Source: Desulfurellaceae bacterium bin18 (GTDB lineage: Bacteria; Desulfobacterota; Binatia; Bin18). Taken from it: 54,446 bases of DNA. A program made the translations under genes and the position numbers. The notes under the pieces were generated by a model. That model did not search any database. It had not been told where the DNA came from and was given only the letters and a program-made list of their open reading frames with translations. Shown in pieces: positions 8,510 to 18,668 of the stretch (its first letter is position 1; each line of letters begins with the position of its first letter). Where the stretch lies: NCBI GenBank assembly GCA_002238415.1, contig MPMI01000039.1, positions 1 to 54,446 of the forward strand, given 5' to 3'.

Positions 8510-9862
8510 ATGCGTTATATCCCGCATACTGAGCACGATATTCAGGCCATGCTGGCCGTCCTTGGGGCGGATTCGGTTGAGGATTTGATTCGCCACCTGC
8601 CCGAGGCCCTCCGGCAAAACGCCGGCCTTGATCTTGCTCCCGGCCTGGCGGAGCCTGAGATCATCCAGCGCCTGACTGCGTTCGCCGAACAGCAGACTGG
8701 ATACAGCCCGGAGCGGTCCTTTCTGGGAGCCGGGGCCTACCCGCACCTTGTGCCGGTCGTGGTTGACCAGATGGTGCAGCGGGCGGAGTTTGCCACGGCC
8801 TATACGCCCTATCAGCCCGAGGTCAGCCAGGGGACGCTCCAGGTCATTTTCGAGTTCCAGTCGCTGGTCGCTTCCCTGTTGGGCTTGGAAGTCGCCAATG
8901 CCAGTATGTACGATGGCGCGTCCGCGAGCGCTGAAGCGGTCCTCATGGCCAAGCGCATTTTGCCCAAACGCTCGCGAATTCTGGTCGCCCGCTCTCTGCA
9001 GCCACAATACCGTCAGGTCATTCAGACCTATTTGGATGGCTTCCCCGGTCTGTCGCTTGTCGAGTTGGGCTGGGATGAGACCGGTCGGCTTGACCAGGAA
9101 GCCTTGGCACAGCACCTGGACGAGCGTGTGTGTGGCGTGGCTGTTGGCTATCCAAACGTCTTTGGCGTGATCGAGGATATTGCGGCCATTAGTCGTAGCG
9201 CACAGGACGCCGGTGCGCTGACCCTGTCCGTGACTCCTGAGTCCGTGGCATTGGGTATTCTCAAATCTCCAGGAGAACTCGGGGCCGATATCGCGGTTGC
9301 AGAAGGGCAGAGTCTGGGCATTCCCCTCAGCTATGGTGGACCCGGCCTGGGTCTCTTTGCCTGCCGGAGTCGGTATGTCCGCAATATGCCCGGTCGTCTG
9401 GTTGGGGAAACGGTCGATCAGGAGGGGCGCAGCGGATTTGTCCTCACCTTGGCCACCCGCGAACAACACATCCGGCGGGAGCGGGCGACCTCAAACATTT
9501 GTACCAATCACGGTCTGTGCGCTCTGGCGGCCACCGTCTTTCTCTGTCTGTTGGGCAAACAAGGGCTGCGCGAACTGGCGCTCCGGAACGTGAAGAGCAG
9601 CCATTATTTGGCCGAGGTGCTACAACAGGCGGCTGGCGTACAGCCGCGTTTTCCGAGTCCTTTTTTTAATGAGTGTGTGCTGACCGTGCCTCGGGCACGC
9701 CGCGTGTGGGCCCGCCTCAAAGAGCAGGGAGTCATTGCCGGCATCGTTTTGGAAGATTGGTATGCGGACCTCCGTGACTGTCTCTTAGTATGCGCAACCG
9801 AGCTCCACACGCGGGAGGCGATTGAACGCTTCGGACAGCAACTCCGGCAGGCAGTCGTATGA
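8510..9862 (+). CDS. gcvPA: Glycine dehydrogenase (decarboxylating) subunit 1
   Basis: The protein has 450 residues, the normal size for the N-terminal half of a split P protein. Visible are MRYIPHTEHDIQAML, FLGAGAYPHLVPVVVDQM, YTPYQPEVSQGTLQ, EFQSLVASLLGLEVANASMYDG and TREQHIRRERATSNICTN. Together with GcvPB it decarboxylates glycine using PLP and loads the aminomethyl group on GcvH. Its stop overlaps the gcvPB start (ATGA), giving a coupled 1:1 pair. Confidence 0.96.
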   Translation: MRYIPHTEHDIQAMLAVLGADSVEDLIRHLPEALRQNAGLDLAPGLAEPEIIQRLTAFAEQQTGYSPERSFLGAGAYPHLVPVVVDQMVQRAEFATAYTPYQPEVSQGTLQVIFEFQSLVASLLGLEVANASMYDGASASAEAVLMAKRILPKRSRILVARSLQPQYRQVIQTYLDGFPGLSLVELGWDETGRLDQEALAQHLDERVCGVAVGYPNVFGVIEDIAAISRSAQDAGALTLSVTPESVALGILKSPGELGADIAVAEGQSLGIPLSYGGPGLGLFACRSRYVRNMPGRLVGETVDQEGRSGFVLTLATREQHIRRERATSNICTNHGLCALAATVFLCLLGKQGLRELALRNVKSSHYLAEVLQQAAGVQPRFPSPFFNECVLTVPRARRVWARLKEQGVIAGIVLEDWYADLRDCLLVCATELHTREAIERFGQQLRQAVV

Positions 9863-11361
9863 AGACTCCAACTCGCACTCCCGGTCCGGGTAAACGGACG
9901 ATGCTGAACGAACCCCTGATATCGGCGCGGGGATCAGTCGGACGGGTCGGCTACGCGCTCCCACGGGACGATATTCCCGAACGAGGTCAGGCCCGCGACC
10001 TGCCGGTCGAGCTGTGTCGAGAGGCACTGGACGATTTTCCCGAAGTCAGCGAGGGCGAAGTGGTGCGCCATTTCACGCGACTGTCCCAATGGAATATGAG
10101 TGCGGCGACGACCCTCTATCCCTTGGGGTCGTGCACGATGAAGTATAACCCGGTGGTGAATGAGTATATGGCTCGCCTGCCGGGTTTGGCCCAGCTCCAC
10201 CCCCTGACTCCGGACGATCAGGCCCAGGGGGCGTTAATGCTGCTCGCCGAGCTTGAGCGCTGTTTGGCCGAGATCAGCGGTATGGATGCGATCAGCTTGC
10301 AGCCCGCGGCGGGGGCGCAGGGTGAGTTGACCGGCATGAAGCTCATCCGGGCCTACCATCAGGACCGAGGAACGGCGCGCAAGAAAGTCTTGATTCCGGC
10401 GAGTGCGCACGGCACCAATCCCGCCTCGGCGGCCTTATGCGGCTATGACGTGGTGCAGGTCGCCACCGGCTCAGACGGTATGCTCAGCGCCGACGCCGTG
10501 GCCACATGTACGGACACCGAAGTGGCCGCCCTGATGGTGACCAACCCGAACACGCTCGGACTCTTTGAGCGCGAGATCCTTCAGATAACCGACATGCTGC
10601 ACCAACACGGGGCGCTCGTGTATATGGACGGTGCCAACCTCAACGCCCTGATGGGGGTGGCCAAGCCGGGCCATATGGGAGCGGATGTTATTCAATTCAA
10701 TCTGCATAAAACCTTCTCCACTCCGCACGGTGGCGGTGGTCCCGGTGCCGGGCCGGTCGGCGTAAAAAATATTTTAGCGCCCTACCTGCCCATCCCTCGG
10801 ATTGCCCACAAGAACGACACCTATACCTGGAGTGACACTGCGCCCAAATCGATTGGGCGGGTACGCTCGTTCTACGGCAATTTTGGCATCCTGGTGCGGG
10901 CCTACGCCTATATTCTGGCGATGGGTGGAGATGGGCTCACACACGCTACCCGCATGGCGATTCTGAACGCCAACTACCTCCGCAAACGACTCGAATCCGT
11001 CTACACCCTGGCCACCCATGAGCCGTGCATGCACGAATGTGTCTTCTCGGATCGCTCGTTTCAGCAGACCGGCATCAAGACCCTGGATATTGCCAAACGG
11101 CTGCTTGATTATGGCTTTTATGCGCCGACGATTTATTTCCCCCTGGTGGTGAGCGGGGCCCTAATGATTGAGCCGACGGAGACGGAAACCAAAGAAACCC
11201 TGGACGAATTTGCCGACGCGCTGCTGGCCATTGCCCAAGAGATTACCGACCAGCCCGACCTGCTCAAGCAAGCGCCGTTTACCACGCCAGTCAGTCGCCT
11301 GGATGAAACCCGCGCCGCCCGCCGGCCAGTCTTACGCTGGAGTCGCTCGTCAGACTCCTAA
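9859..11361 (+). CDS. gcvPB: Glycine dehydrogenase (decarboxylating) subunit 2
   Basis: The protein has 500 residues and is the C-terminal half of the split P protein. The PLP lysine is Lys284 in FNLHKTFSTPHGGGGPG. TLYPLGSCTMKYNP, ISLQPAAGAQGE, ASAHGTNPASAA and MVTNPNTLGLFE are also visible. The first 14 residues are unconserved-looking, and Met15 (MLNEPLISARG) could be the true start. ATG 9859 has the ATGA coupling with gcvPA. It is the last gene of the glycine cleavage set, 41 bases before a UvrA-like gene. Confidence 0.96.
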   Translation: MKTPTRTPGPGKRTMLNEPLISARGSVGRVGYALPRDDIPERGQARDLPVELCREALDDFPEVSEGEVVRHFTRLSQWNMSAATTLYPLGSCTMKYNPVVNEYMARLPGLAQLHPLTPDDQAQGALMLLAELERCLAEISGMDAISLQPAAGAQGELTGMKLIRAYHQDRGTARKKVLIPASAHGTNPASAALCGYDVVQVATGSDGMLSADAVATCTDTEVAALMVTNPNTLGLFEREILQITDMLHQHGALVYMDGANLNALMGVAKPGHMGADVIQFNLHKTFSTPHGGGGPGAGPVGVKNILAPYLPIPRIAHKNDTYTWSDTAPKSIGRVRSFYGNFGILVRAYAYILAMGGDGLTHATRMAILNANYLRKRLESVYTLATHEPCMHECVFSDRSFQQTGIKTLDIAKRLLDYGFYAPTIYFPLVVSGALMIEPTETETKETLDEFADALLAIAQEITDQPDLLKQAPFTTPVSRLDETRAARRPVLRWSRSSDS

Positions 11362-11371
11362 TCCCCAACCC

Positions 11372-11396
11372 CTAATCCCCATTTCAGCTTTCTGCT
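11372..11396 (-). repeat. G-rich dispersed spacer (copy on minus strand)
   Basis: Read on the minus strand, this spacer holds GGGATTAGGGGTTGGGGA. The spacer before 44047 holds GGGATTAGGGGCTGGGGA on the plus strand, so 17 of 18 bases match. Both sit in short intergenic gaps within gene clusters. Confidence 0.4.
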
Positions 11397-11402
11397 AGGC
11401 TG

Positions 11403-13937
11403 TTGGCCGTGGAGACGATTCGTATTCGAGGTGCGCGCCAACATAATCTCAAAAACATCAGCCTTGAGATTCCGCGCCAGAAGTTTGTGGTGATTACCGG
11501 CGTCTCCGGGTCGGGGAAATCGACTCTGGCCTTTGACGTCCTCTACGCCGAGGGCCGACGACGCTATATGGCCTCGCTGTCCGCCTCGGCTCGGCAGTTT
11601 CTGACGCAGCATGCCAAACCTGATGTGGATGCCATCAGCGGCCTGTCTCCCGCGGTCGCGCTAGAACAGCGTCGCACGGCGCCCTCACTCCGCTCAACCG
11701 TGGGGACGGTCAGCGAGGTCGCCGACTATCTGCGCTTGCTCTACACAAGGGTCGGCACGCCGCACTGCCTGGACTGCGGACGCGTAATCGAACGCCACAG
11801 CGTGCCCCAGATTGTAGACCAATTGCTCGATGTCCCCGAAGGGAGTCGGCTTCAGCTTTTGGCGCCCATCCGCCTTTTCCATCCTGATGATGGTGACACC
11901 GTCCTCCAGGATCTGCATAGAGCGGGATTTGTCCGTATCCGGTTGAACGGAACGATCCACGACCTGATGGATTTGGATCTAGCCGGAAAGGTTGCAGGTC
12001 TGAGTCCCGATGAGATTGCCGAGACACAACTCGATATCGTCATTGACCGGCTTGTGGTCAAAAGCGGCGTGGCCCAGCGCCTCGCCGATTCGCTGGACAC
12101 GGCTTTGCGCTATGGCAAGGATGTAGTCACAGTGCTGATTGGGGAAAGCGAGGAACGGCTCTTCACCCAGCGCCTCATCTGTCCCGCCTGTGATTTCGCC
12201 TATCCGGAACTGAGCCCGGCATTCTTTTCCCCTAATAGCCCCGAAGGAGCGTGTCCGGCCTGTGAGGGGCTGGGCGTACAACGGGAGCGAACGACAAAAA
12301 AACGGAGAAGCGCCCAAGCTGCGACCGACTCGCAGGTCTGCTCCGGGTGTAGCGGCTCACGCCTCCGCTCGGAGACCCAAGGGATACGCCTCGGCGGCAT
12401 GAGCCTGGGTGAGCTCAACTCACAGCCGCTCGGAGAGGTGCTCGAATTTTTTTCTCAGCTTGTTTTTTACGGACAGACAGAGCCAATCGCCCGACCGCTC
12501 TGTCAGGAGATTGGCTCGCGTCTCCAGGCGTTGGTCGATTTGGGTTTAGACTATGTCAGCCTGGATCGTACGATGGCGTCCCTATCCGGGGGTGAGGCCC
12601 AGCGGGTCCGGCTGGCGACGCTGCTGGGGAATGGCTTATCCGGGGTCATCTATATTCTGGACGAACCGTCGGTGGGGCTGCATCCGCGTGACACGGGTCA
12701 ACTCCTGGAGATGCTCAAACGGCTGTGCCATCAGGGGAACACGGTTGTGGTGGTCGAACACGATCCCGAGACCATGCTGGCCGCTGACCATCTTATTGAT
12801 TTAGGCCCGGGTGCCGGCGAGCAGGGGGGGCGGGTGTGTGCCGTCGGAACCCCGCAGGACGTCAAAAATACCCCGGACTCGCTGACCGGACACTATCTTT
12901 CCGGCGAGTCGCAGATTTCCATACCGACAAAACGACGCGCATCGAAACATTTTCTCACTCTCGCGCATACGCGGGTACATAATCTCAAAGACATCAGTGT
13001 GGACTTCCCGATCGGAACACTGACCTGTGTGACTGGCGTTTCGGGCTCGGGAAAGAGTTCGCTTATCAGCGACGCCCTGGTGCCCGCCCTTGCGGCTGCG
13101 CTCGCGGGGACACAATCGCCCGCAGCAGAGATCGGCCAGCTCTCGGGCTGGCAGCATCTCAACAAAATGATCGTGGTTGACCAGGCTCCCATCGGACGAA
13201 CGCCCAGCTCCACCCCGGCAACGTATATCGGGCTCCTCCGCCCGCTGCGCGCCCTGTTTGCCCAACTGCCCGAGGCGCGGGTGCGTGGCTATAACCTGGA
13301 CCGCTTCTCTTTTAACGTCAAAGGTGGGCGCTGTGAGGCGTGTGAAGGCAATGGTGTCTTCGCGGTCGAGATGAGCTTTTTACCCGATGTCTATGTCAGA
13401 TGTGATGTGTGTCATGGCCAGCGCTATAATCGAGAGACGCTGGCGGTCACCCTGCGTGGCCGGAGCATTGCCGACGTGCTGAATATGACGGTGGCTGAGG
13501 CGCTCGCACTCTATGGCGATCTTCCCGAAATCCGGTCGCGGTTGGAAACGTTACGCTCGGTTGGGCTGGCATACTTGCGCCTGGGTCAGGCCGCCCCAAC
13601 GCTATCCGGAGGAGAAGCGCAGCGGCTCAAGCTGGCCAAAGAGTTGAGCCGCAAAAGCACGGGACGGACCTTGTTCCTTTTTGATGAACCGACCACTGGC
13701 CTTCATCTGGCCGATATTCAGCGCTTGCTGGATATTTTCACCTTGCTTGTTGAAGCGGGGAATACCGTTGTGGTGATTGAACATAACCTGGAGGTGATAA
13801 AAACCGCAGATTGGATCGTCGACTTGGGTCCCGAAGGGGGAGAGGCCGGGGGCAAGGTCGTTGCCTGCGGGACGCCCGAGGATATGATGCGCGTTGAGCA
13901 ATCGTATACCGGCCAGTTTTTGAAAAGCCTCTTGTGA
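11403..13937 (+). CDS. UvrA-like excinuclease ATPase lacking most of the insertion domain
   Basis: The protein has 844 residues against about 940 for standard UvrA. Start is TTG 11403, or GTG 11409. It has two ABC-type ATPase modules: Walker A GVSGSGKS at 33-40 and again near 545, and LSGGEAQR signatures with DEPSVGLHPRD and DEPTTGLH. The first zinc module (CPAC and CSGC) and the second (CEAC and CDVC) keep their cysteines. Between GLGVQ (about 292) and CSGC (about 313) only some 20 residues remain where UvrA normally has about 100 (the insertion domain that contacts DNA). It may be a UvrA paralogue in repair or drug tolerance. No uvrB or uvrC is here. Confidence 0.85.
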   Translation: MAVETIRIRGARQHNLKNISLEIPRQKFVVITGVSGSGKSTLAFDVLYAEGRRRYMASLSASARQFLTQHAKPDVDAISGLSPAVALEQRRTAPSLRSTVGTVSEVADYLRLLYTRVGTPHCLDCGRVIERHSVPQIVDQLLDVPEGSRLQLLAPIRLFHPDDGDTVLQDLHRAGFVRIRLNGTIHDLMDLDLAGKVAGLSPDEIAETQLDIVIDRLVVKSGVAQRLADSLDTALRYGKDVVTVLIGESEERLFTQRLICPACDFAYPELSPAFFSPNSPEGACPACEGLGVQRERTTKKRRSAQAATDSQVCSGCSGSRLRSETQGIRLGGMSLGELNSQPLGEVLEFFSQLVFYGQTEPIARPLCQEIGSRLQALVDLGLDYVSLDRTMASLSGGEAQRVRLATLLGNGLSGVIYILDEPSVGLHPRDTGQLLEMLKRLCHQGNTVVVVEHDPETMLAADHLIDLGPGAGEQGGRVCAVGTPQDVKNTPDSLTGHYLSGESQISIPTKRRASKHFLTLAHTRVHNLKDISVDFPIGTLTCVTGVSGSGKSSLISDALVPALAAALAGTQSPAAEIGQLSGWQHLNKMIVVDQAPIGRTPSSTPATYIGLLRPLRALFAQLPEARVRGYNLDRFSFNVKGGRCEACEGNGVFAVEMSFLPDVYVRCDVCHGQRYNRETLAVTLRGRSIADVLNMTVAEALALYGDLPEIRSRLETLRSVGLAYLRLGQAAPTLSGGEAQRLKLAKELSRKSTGRTLFLFDEPTTGLHLADIQRLLDIFTLLVEAGNTVVVIEHNLEVIKTADWIVDLGPEGGEAGGKVVACGTPEDMMRVEQSYTGQFLKSLL

Positions 13938-13987
13938 GCAGCGGCCCCACTCGCGGGCTTCCTCTCCCCCCGGCCTTGCCGTGTAGG

Positions 13988-14016
13988 TTGACAGGCTCAG
14001 GGAGAAATCCTAAGTT
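13988..14016 (+). promoter_or_regulatory. Sigma70-type promoter of the isc operon
   Basis: A perfect -35 box TTGACA (13988-13993), a 17-base spacer and TAAGTT (14011-14016) as the -10 box. Transcription would start near 14023. The spacing is optimal, and the -10 box overlaps a palindrome that could be a repressor site. Confidence 0.65.
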
Positions 14017-14036
14017 GGACCCCTAGAGTCCACTTT
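14012..14036. promoter_or_regulatory. Palindrome overlapping the isc promoter, possible Rrf2/IscR-type operator
   Basis: Imperfect dyad centred on GGAC-N7-GTCC, with AAGT and ACTT at the outer ends. The GAC-N7-GTC spacing is the same as in type 1 IscR sites (GAC-TRWWWYA-GTC), although the centre and flanks deviate. Its place over the -10 box is where a repressor of isc would bind. No iscR gene is in the window. Confidence 0.4.
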
Positions 14037-14075
14037 AAAAGAATCCCAACTCATATTGGGCAATGAAAGGGCATT

Positions 14076-15296
14076 ATGGAGCGCGATCCGATCTACATGG
14101 ATAACCAAGCTACCACGCCAGTAGACCCGCGCGTGATTGAGGCGATGGTCCCGTTTCTCGGAGAGATATACGGCAATGCGGCCAGCCGGAATCATGCCTT
14201 CGGGTGGGCGGCCGAAGAGGCGGTGGACCGGGGGCGCAGCCAGATTGCGGGTTTGGTCGGGGCACGACCCAAAGAGATTATTTTCACCAGCGGCGCGACC
14301 GAGTCGGACAACCTGGCGATTAAGGGCGTGGCAGAGTTCTACGCGGATAAAGGCAACCACATCATTACGGCGGTCACCGAACACAAGGCGGTCCTGGATA
14401 CCTGTCAGGCTCTCGAACGGGCGAATCTCGCGGAGGTGACCTACTTACCGGTAGATCAGTATGGTCGGGTGGATGTCGATGATGTGAAGAAGGCGATCCA
14501 AGACAATACGGTTCTGATCTCTCTGATGTATGCCAACAACGAGATCGGCACCCTGCATCCCGTGAGAGCAATCGGCAAGCTCGCCAAAGAGCGGGGCATC
14601 CTGTTTCACTGTGATGCGACCCAGGGCGTGGGCAAGGTCCCGGTGAACGTTGATGAGGACGGCATCGACCTGATGTCGATGAGCGCCCATAAGATATATG
14701 GACCCAAGGGCTGTGGGGCCTTATACGTCCGGTCACGAGGCCCCAGGGTTCGCCTGCGGGCTCAGGTGCACGGCGGCGGCCATGAACGGGGAATGCGCTC
14801 GGGGACGCTGAACGTGGCGGGCATTGTCGGGTTTGGCAAGGCGTGCGAGTTGTGCGGGCAGGAATTGGAAGCCGAGGCCGGCCGCCTTATCAGCCTGCGT
14901 CAGAGACTCCATGATGGTCTGACCGAGAACCTGGAAGAAGTGTATTTGAACGGCCATCCGACAGAGCGGATTCCCGGCAACCTGAATCTGAGCTTTTCGT
15001 ATGTGGAGGGCGAATCCTTCCTGATGGGACTCAACCGGGAGATCGCGCTGTCGTCCGGTTCCGCCTGTACCTCGGCGACCCTTGAACCCTCGTATGTGCT
15101 CAAGGCGCTGGGTGTCGGCGAAGAGTTGGCCCATACCTCGATTCGGTTCGGCCTGGGACGCTTTAACACCGAAGAGGACGTGGACTACGTTATCAGGCGT
15201 GTCTCCGAGGTGGTCGTCCGCTTGCGGGAGATGTCACCCCTGTACGAGATGGCCAAGGAAGGTATAGACCTCAAATCCGTCCAGTGGAAAACCTGA
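14076..15296 (+). CDS. iscS: Cysteine desulfurase IscS
   Basis: The protein has 406 residues. It removes sulfur from cysteine with PLP and passes persulfide to IscU. The PLP lysine is Lys206 in [10 protein letters not shown], and the active cysteine is Cys331 in [17 protein letters not shown], in the long mobile loop typical of IscS. Also visible are [13 protein letters not shown] and [22 protein letters not shown] ribosome site precedes ATG 14076. It is first gene of the isc operon, behind its own promoter and palindrome. Confidence 0.97.
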   Translation: MERDPIYMDNQATTPVDPRVIEAMVPFLGEIYGNAASRNHAFGWAAEEAVDRGRSQIAGLVGARPKEIIFTSGATESDNLAIKGVAEFYADKGNHIITAVTEHKAVLDTCQALERANLAEVTYLPVDQYGRVDVDDVKKAIQDNTVLISLMYANNEIGTLHPVRAIGKLAKERGILFHCDATQGVGKVPVNVDEDGIDLMSMSAHKIYGPKGCGALYVRSRGPRVRLRAQVHGGGHERGMRSGTLNVAGIVGFGKACELCGQELEAEAGRLISLRQRLHDGLTENLEEVYLNGHPTERIPGNLNLSFSYVEGESFLMGLNREIALSSGSACTSATLEPSYVLKALGVGEELAHTSIRFGLGRFNTEEDVDYVIRRVSEVVVRLREMSPLYEMAKEGIDLKSVQWKT

Positions 15297-15348
15297 GCAA
15301 AGAAAGAATTCAGTACCTATCAAACTTCATATTGAGGAGGGCGTCGCG

Positions 15349-15750
15349 ATGGCATACACAGAGAAAGTGATAGCGCATTTTGAGCAACCGCGGAACGTGG
15401 GGAGTTTTGAGGCCGAGGAAATGAATGTGGGCACCGGTGTGGTGGGCGCCCCGGAGTGCGGGGACGTGATGAAGTTACAGTTGAAGATCAACCCGCAGAC
15501 CGAGGTGATTGAAGATGCGAAATTCAAGACCTTTGGGTGTGGGTCGGCGATCGCGTCCTCGAGCTATGTGACGGAGTTAGTGAAGGGGAAGACGGTGGCG
15601 GAGGCGTTTGAGATCAAGAACACGCAGATCGTGGCGGAGTTATCGCTACCGCCGGTGAAGATTCACTGTTCGGTCTTAGCGGAGGATGCGATCAAGGCCG
15701 CGGTGGCGGACTGGCGGGACCAAGGCTCAACCAAGAAAGATGCCGCCTAG
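15349..15750 (+). CDS. iscU: Fe-S cluster scaffold IscU
   Basis: The protein has 133 residues. The cluster ligands are Cys37 (GAPECGDVM, with Asp39), Cys64 (FGCGSAIASSS) and Cys107 (KIHCSVLAEDA, beside His106). LPPVK at 100-104 is the HscA recognition motif. It assembles 2Fe-2S clusters from IscS sulfur and releases them with HscA/HscB, both encoded downstream. A GAGGAGGG ribosome site lies before ATG 15349. The glutamate in GAPECGD replaces the more usual alanine. Confidence 0.97.
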   Translation: MAYTEKVIAHFEQPRNVGSFEAEEMNVGTGVVGAPECGDVMKLQLKINPQTEVIEDAKFKTFGCGSAIASSSYVTELVKGKTVAEAFEIKNTQIVAELSLPPVKIHCSVLAEDAIKAAVADWRDQGSTKKDAA

Positions 15751-15792
15751 ACAAACGGACACAGAAACCAGCAGCAGATTGGGACAACCGGT

Positions 15793-16140
15793 ATGGCAGC
15801 AAGCGCGAAAGCAAAGCTCAAGATCGACATCAGCGAAAACGCAGCCAAAAAGATTGAAGACCTGGCGGTCCGGGACGAGCGGCAGGAATGCGGCCTGCGG
15901 GTCAAGGTAGTTGGTGGAGGCTGTTCGGGTTTGTCGTATAAGATGGACCTGGATATCCCGCGTGACGGCGACCGCGTTTTTGAGCGCGAAAGCGCCAAAG
16001 TCATCGTTGACCGCAAAAGCTTTATCTATCTCCGCGGGACAGAGTTGGATTTTTCCGAGACCTTAATGGATTCGGGCTTTAAGCTGACCAATCCCAATAT
16101 CAAACGTGCGTGCGGCTGCGGTAGCTCCTTCTCGGTCTAG
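15793..16140 (+). CDS. iscA: A-type Fe-S carrier IscA/ErpA
   Basis: The protein has 115 residues with the three conserved cysteines of the A-type carrier fold: Cys44 in GGGCSGLSY, and Cys107 and Cys109 in RACGCGSSF. It carries Fe-S clusters or iron to target enzymes. It sits between iscU and hscB in the classical order, 13 bases before the hscB start. ErpA and IscA cannot be told apart from sequence alone; the operon position favours iscA. Confidence 0.93.
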   Translation: MAASAKAKLKIDISENAAKKIEDLAVRDERQECGLRVKVVGGGCSGLSYKMDLDIPRDGDRVFERESAKVIVDRKSFIYLRGTELDFSETLMDSGFKLTNPNIKRACGCGSSFSV

Positions 16141-16153
16141 CCCACCATTCACT

Positions 16154-16807
16154 ATGCCAACAGTGGTGCGCTGCTGGCGCTGTCAGGACGAGCATACACC
16201 CCAGGTGTTCTGCCCGGCCTGTGAGGCCCTCCAACTTCTCCCGCCAGACATTGACTATTTTACAGTATTTGGTCTGGCCCGGGCTCCGATGCTTGACGAA
16301 CAGGCGCTGGCCAAGACGTATTACGCACTGAGCCGCCAGCTCCATCCCGACCTCCACCAGACCGGCACTGCGGAGGAGCAGGAAGCCAGCCTTCAGAACA
16401 CCGCAGTGGTGAACCGGGCGTATCGGACGCTACGTGACCCGGTCCAGCGCGGCCGGTACTGGCTCGAACTCAACGGCGAACAGCTCGGCAAGGAAAATAA
16501 CAAAATCCCTCCTGCTCTGGCTCTCTTCGTGTTTGAGGTGCAGGAAAAGCTGGCAGCCGTCCGGGAGGCCCAGAGTGCCGGGACGTCTGGCGCGCTGACG
16601 GGACTCAAAGCCGAACTGGATCAGGTACGGGATGATCTGGACAACCGGACGCGAGGCTTGCAGCAAAAGCTGGCAGCCAATTTCTCCAAATGGGCGCAGG
16701 CGAACGGGTCGTCAGAACTCTTGGGCGAACTGAAGCGGGTGCTGTCTGATATGGCCTATCTGCGGACCTTAACCCGCGATATGGACAAGGCCCTCTCCAC
16801 TTTATGA
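16154..16807 (+). CDS. hscB: Co-chaperone HscB with N-terminal zinc-finger-like cysteines
   Basis: The protein has 217 residues from ATG 16154; an upstream in-frame ATG lies inside iscA. The J-domain spans about residues 34-105 with HPD at 64-66, followed by the helical C-terminal IscU-binding domain. It stimulates HscA ATPase and delivers IscU. Ahead of the J-domain are Cys7, Cys10, Cys20 and Cys23 (CWRC and CPAC). This four-cysteine module is absent from E. coli HscB and is known from mitochondrial HSC20 and some bacteria; here it probably binds zinc. Confidence 0.93.
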   Translation: MPTVVRCWRCQDEHTPQVFCPACEALQLLPPDIDYFTVFGLARAPMLDEQALAKTYYALSRQLHPDLHQTGTAEEQEASLQNTAVVNRAYRTLRDPVQRGRYWLELNGEQLGKENNKIPPALALFVFEVQEKLAAVREAQSAGTSGALTGLKAELDQVRDDLDNRTRGLQQKLAANFSKWAQANGSSELLGELKRVLSDMAYLRTLTRDMDKALSTL

Positions 16808-16824
16808 AAAAATAGAGGCGAATC

Positions 16825-18648
16825 GTGGAACATATAGTTGGGATTGATCTCGGCACTACCAATAGTCTGATTGCGTATGTGGACGAAGCAGGCCCACAAG
16901 TCATTGCCGATAGCGCAACCGGGCAGAAGATGCTGCCGTCTATCGTCAGTTTTTTGCCCAACGACCGGGTTGTCGTTGGCCGGGAGGCGGGCGAGCTGGC
17001 CCGAACCCAGCCGCTCTCGACCATTCGGTCGGTGAAGCGTTTTATGGGTCTCGGGATGGAGCATGTGAGTCCTGATGATCGGAAGCGCTATCGTTTCGTT
17101 GACGATCAAGGAGACTCCGCCAGTCTGGTCCGTTTTGCCATCCACGACCGGCAGGTGACACCACCGGAAGTCTCGGCCGTTATTCTGCGCGCCTTGCGGG
17201 ACCGGGCTGCGGCGGCACTCCAAGAAGAGGTCGGTAAGGTGGTCATTACCGTCCCGGCGTACTTCAATGACTCACAGCGGCAGGCGACCAAAGACGCCGG
17301 CAAGCTGGCCGGTCTTGAGGTCATTCGCCTCCTCAACGAACCGACGGCGGCCGCTCTCGCCTACGGCCTCAATACAAAAGAAGAGGGGCTGATTGCGGTG
17401 TATGACTTTGGCGGAGGCACGTTTGACGTGTCCATTCTCCGGCTCCAGACCGGCATCTTCGAGGTGCTATCCACCAACGGCAATACCCGCCTGGGTGGAG
17501 ACGATATCGATCAGTCCATAGCCGAGCGTTTTCTCCTCACGGATCTGGATGAAGAGCTGCGCGGCGACTTGCAGGTGTTGAATGGTGCGCTGCGAGCGGC
17601 TGAAAAGGCCAAGCAGGTCTTATCCGAGCAGGACGAGACGATCCTGAATCTGGCTGTCCCCTCAAGCGGCGTTCAGATCTCTCGCCGCCTGAGCCGTCAC
17701 GAGATGGAAGCTGCGGTTGACGAGATTGTGGCCCGCACGCTTGAGCCGTGTCGGCAGGCGCTTAAAGATGCCGGGCTTGAGACCCAGGATATTGAAGAAG
17801 TCGTCCTGGTCGGCGGCTCGACCCGCATGCCGCTGGTGCGCCAGCGTGTGGGTGAGTTTTTTGGCCGGACGCCGCTTACCGATATCGACCCGGATGAGGT
17901 CGTTGCACTCGGGGCGGGGGTCCAGGCGGATACCCTGTCCGGGCGGCGGCGGGACATGCTGCTGCTCGATGTGGTCCCGTTATCTTTAGGGATTGAGACC
18001 ATGGGCGGGGTCATGAGTCATCTCATTGAACGCAATACGACCATCCCGGCGAGTGTGAAGGAAATGTTTACTACCGCGGTGGATGACCAGACCGCGGTTG
18101 CCGTTCATGTCCTGCAAGGAGAACGCGAACTGGTCCAGGATTGTCGCAGCCTGGCCCGCTTCTCCATTCCCATTGAGCCCAAGCCGGCCGGAGTCCCGCG
18201 TGTCGAAGTGACGTTTATGATCGACGCCAACGGTATTCTGAACGTTTCCGCAACCGACTTGCGAACCGGGCTCGAACGTTCGCTTGAGGTGAAGCCGTCT
18301 TATGGTTTGACTGACGAAGAGGTGGAGCGGCTGCTGGAAGAGTCCATAGACTTTGCGGAAGAAGATATTGAGCAGCGTTTGCTGATTGAGGCCCGGACTG
18401 AAGCCGACACTGTGCTGCATGCCACCGACAAAGCCCTGAGTCAGAATGCTTCGTTTCTGCAAGAGGGCGAGGAAGAACAGATTGCCCAGGTTGTGCAAAA
18501 GGTCCGTGAGGCGTGCGCCGGGGAAGACTACGATCTGATCCGGGACCTGACCGAGGAGTTGAGCCAGGTGACAACGCCGTTTGCCCAGCGGATTATGGAT
18601 TCTTCAATCCAGGAGGCGCTGGGAGAGAAACAGCTCTCCGACTTATAG
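16825..18648 (+). CDS. hscA: Hsp70-type chaperone HscA
   Basis: The protein has 607 residues from GTG 16825. Hsp70 signatures are all present: [57 protein letters not shown] and [14 protein letters not shown]. The substrate-binding domain continues to about residue 600. Shorter than DnaK and set between hscB and iscX, so HscA is the right assignment. It uses ATP to pull the LPPVK-containing IscU into cluster release. Confidence 0.96.
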   Translation: MEHIVGIDLGTTNSLIAYVDEAGPQVIADSATGQKMLPSIVSFLPNDRVVVGREAGELARTQPLSTIRSVKRFMGLGMEHVSPDDRKRYRFVDDQGDSASLVRFAIHDRQVTPPEVSAVILRALRDRAAAALQEEVGKVVITVPAYFNDSQRQATKDAGKLAGLEVIRLLNEPTAAALAYGLNTKEEGLIAVYDFGGGTFDVSILRLQTGIFEVLSTNGNTRLGGDDIDQSIAERFLLTDLDEELRGDLQVLNGALRAAEKAKQVLSEQDETILNLAVPSSGVQISRRLSRHEMEAAVDEIVARTLEPCRQALKDAGLETQDIEEVVLVGGSTRMPLVRQRVGEFFGRTPLTDIDPDEVVALGAGVQADTLSGRRRDMLLLDVVPLSLGIETMGGVMSHLIERNTTIPASVKEMFTTAVDDQTAVAVHVLQGERELVQDCRSLARFSIPIEPKPAGVPRVEVTFMIDANGILNVSATDLRTGLERSLEVKPSYGLTDEEVERLLEESIDFAEEDIEQRLLIEARTEADTVLHATDKALSQNASFLQEGEEEQIAQVVQKVREACAGEDYDLIRDLTEELSQVTTPFAQRIMDSSIQEALGEKQLSDL

Positions 18649-18668
18649 AAACCGCACGGGAGGGAGTC

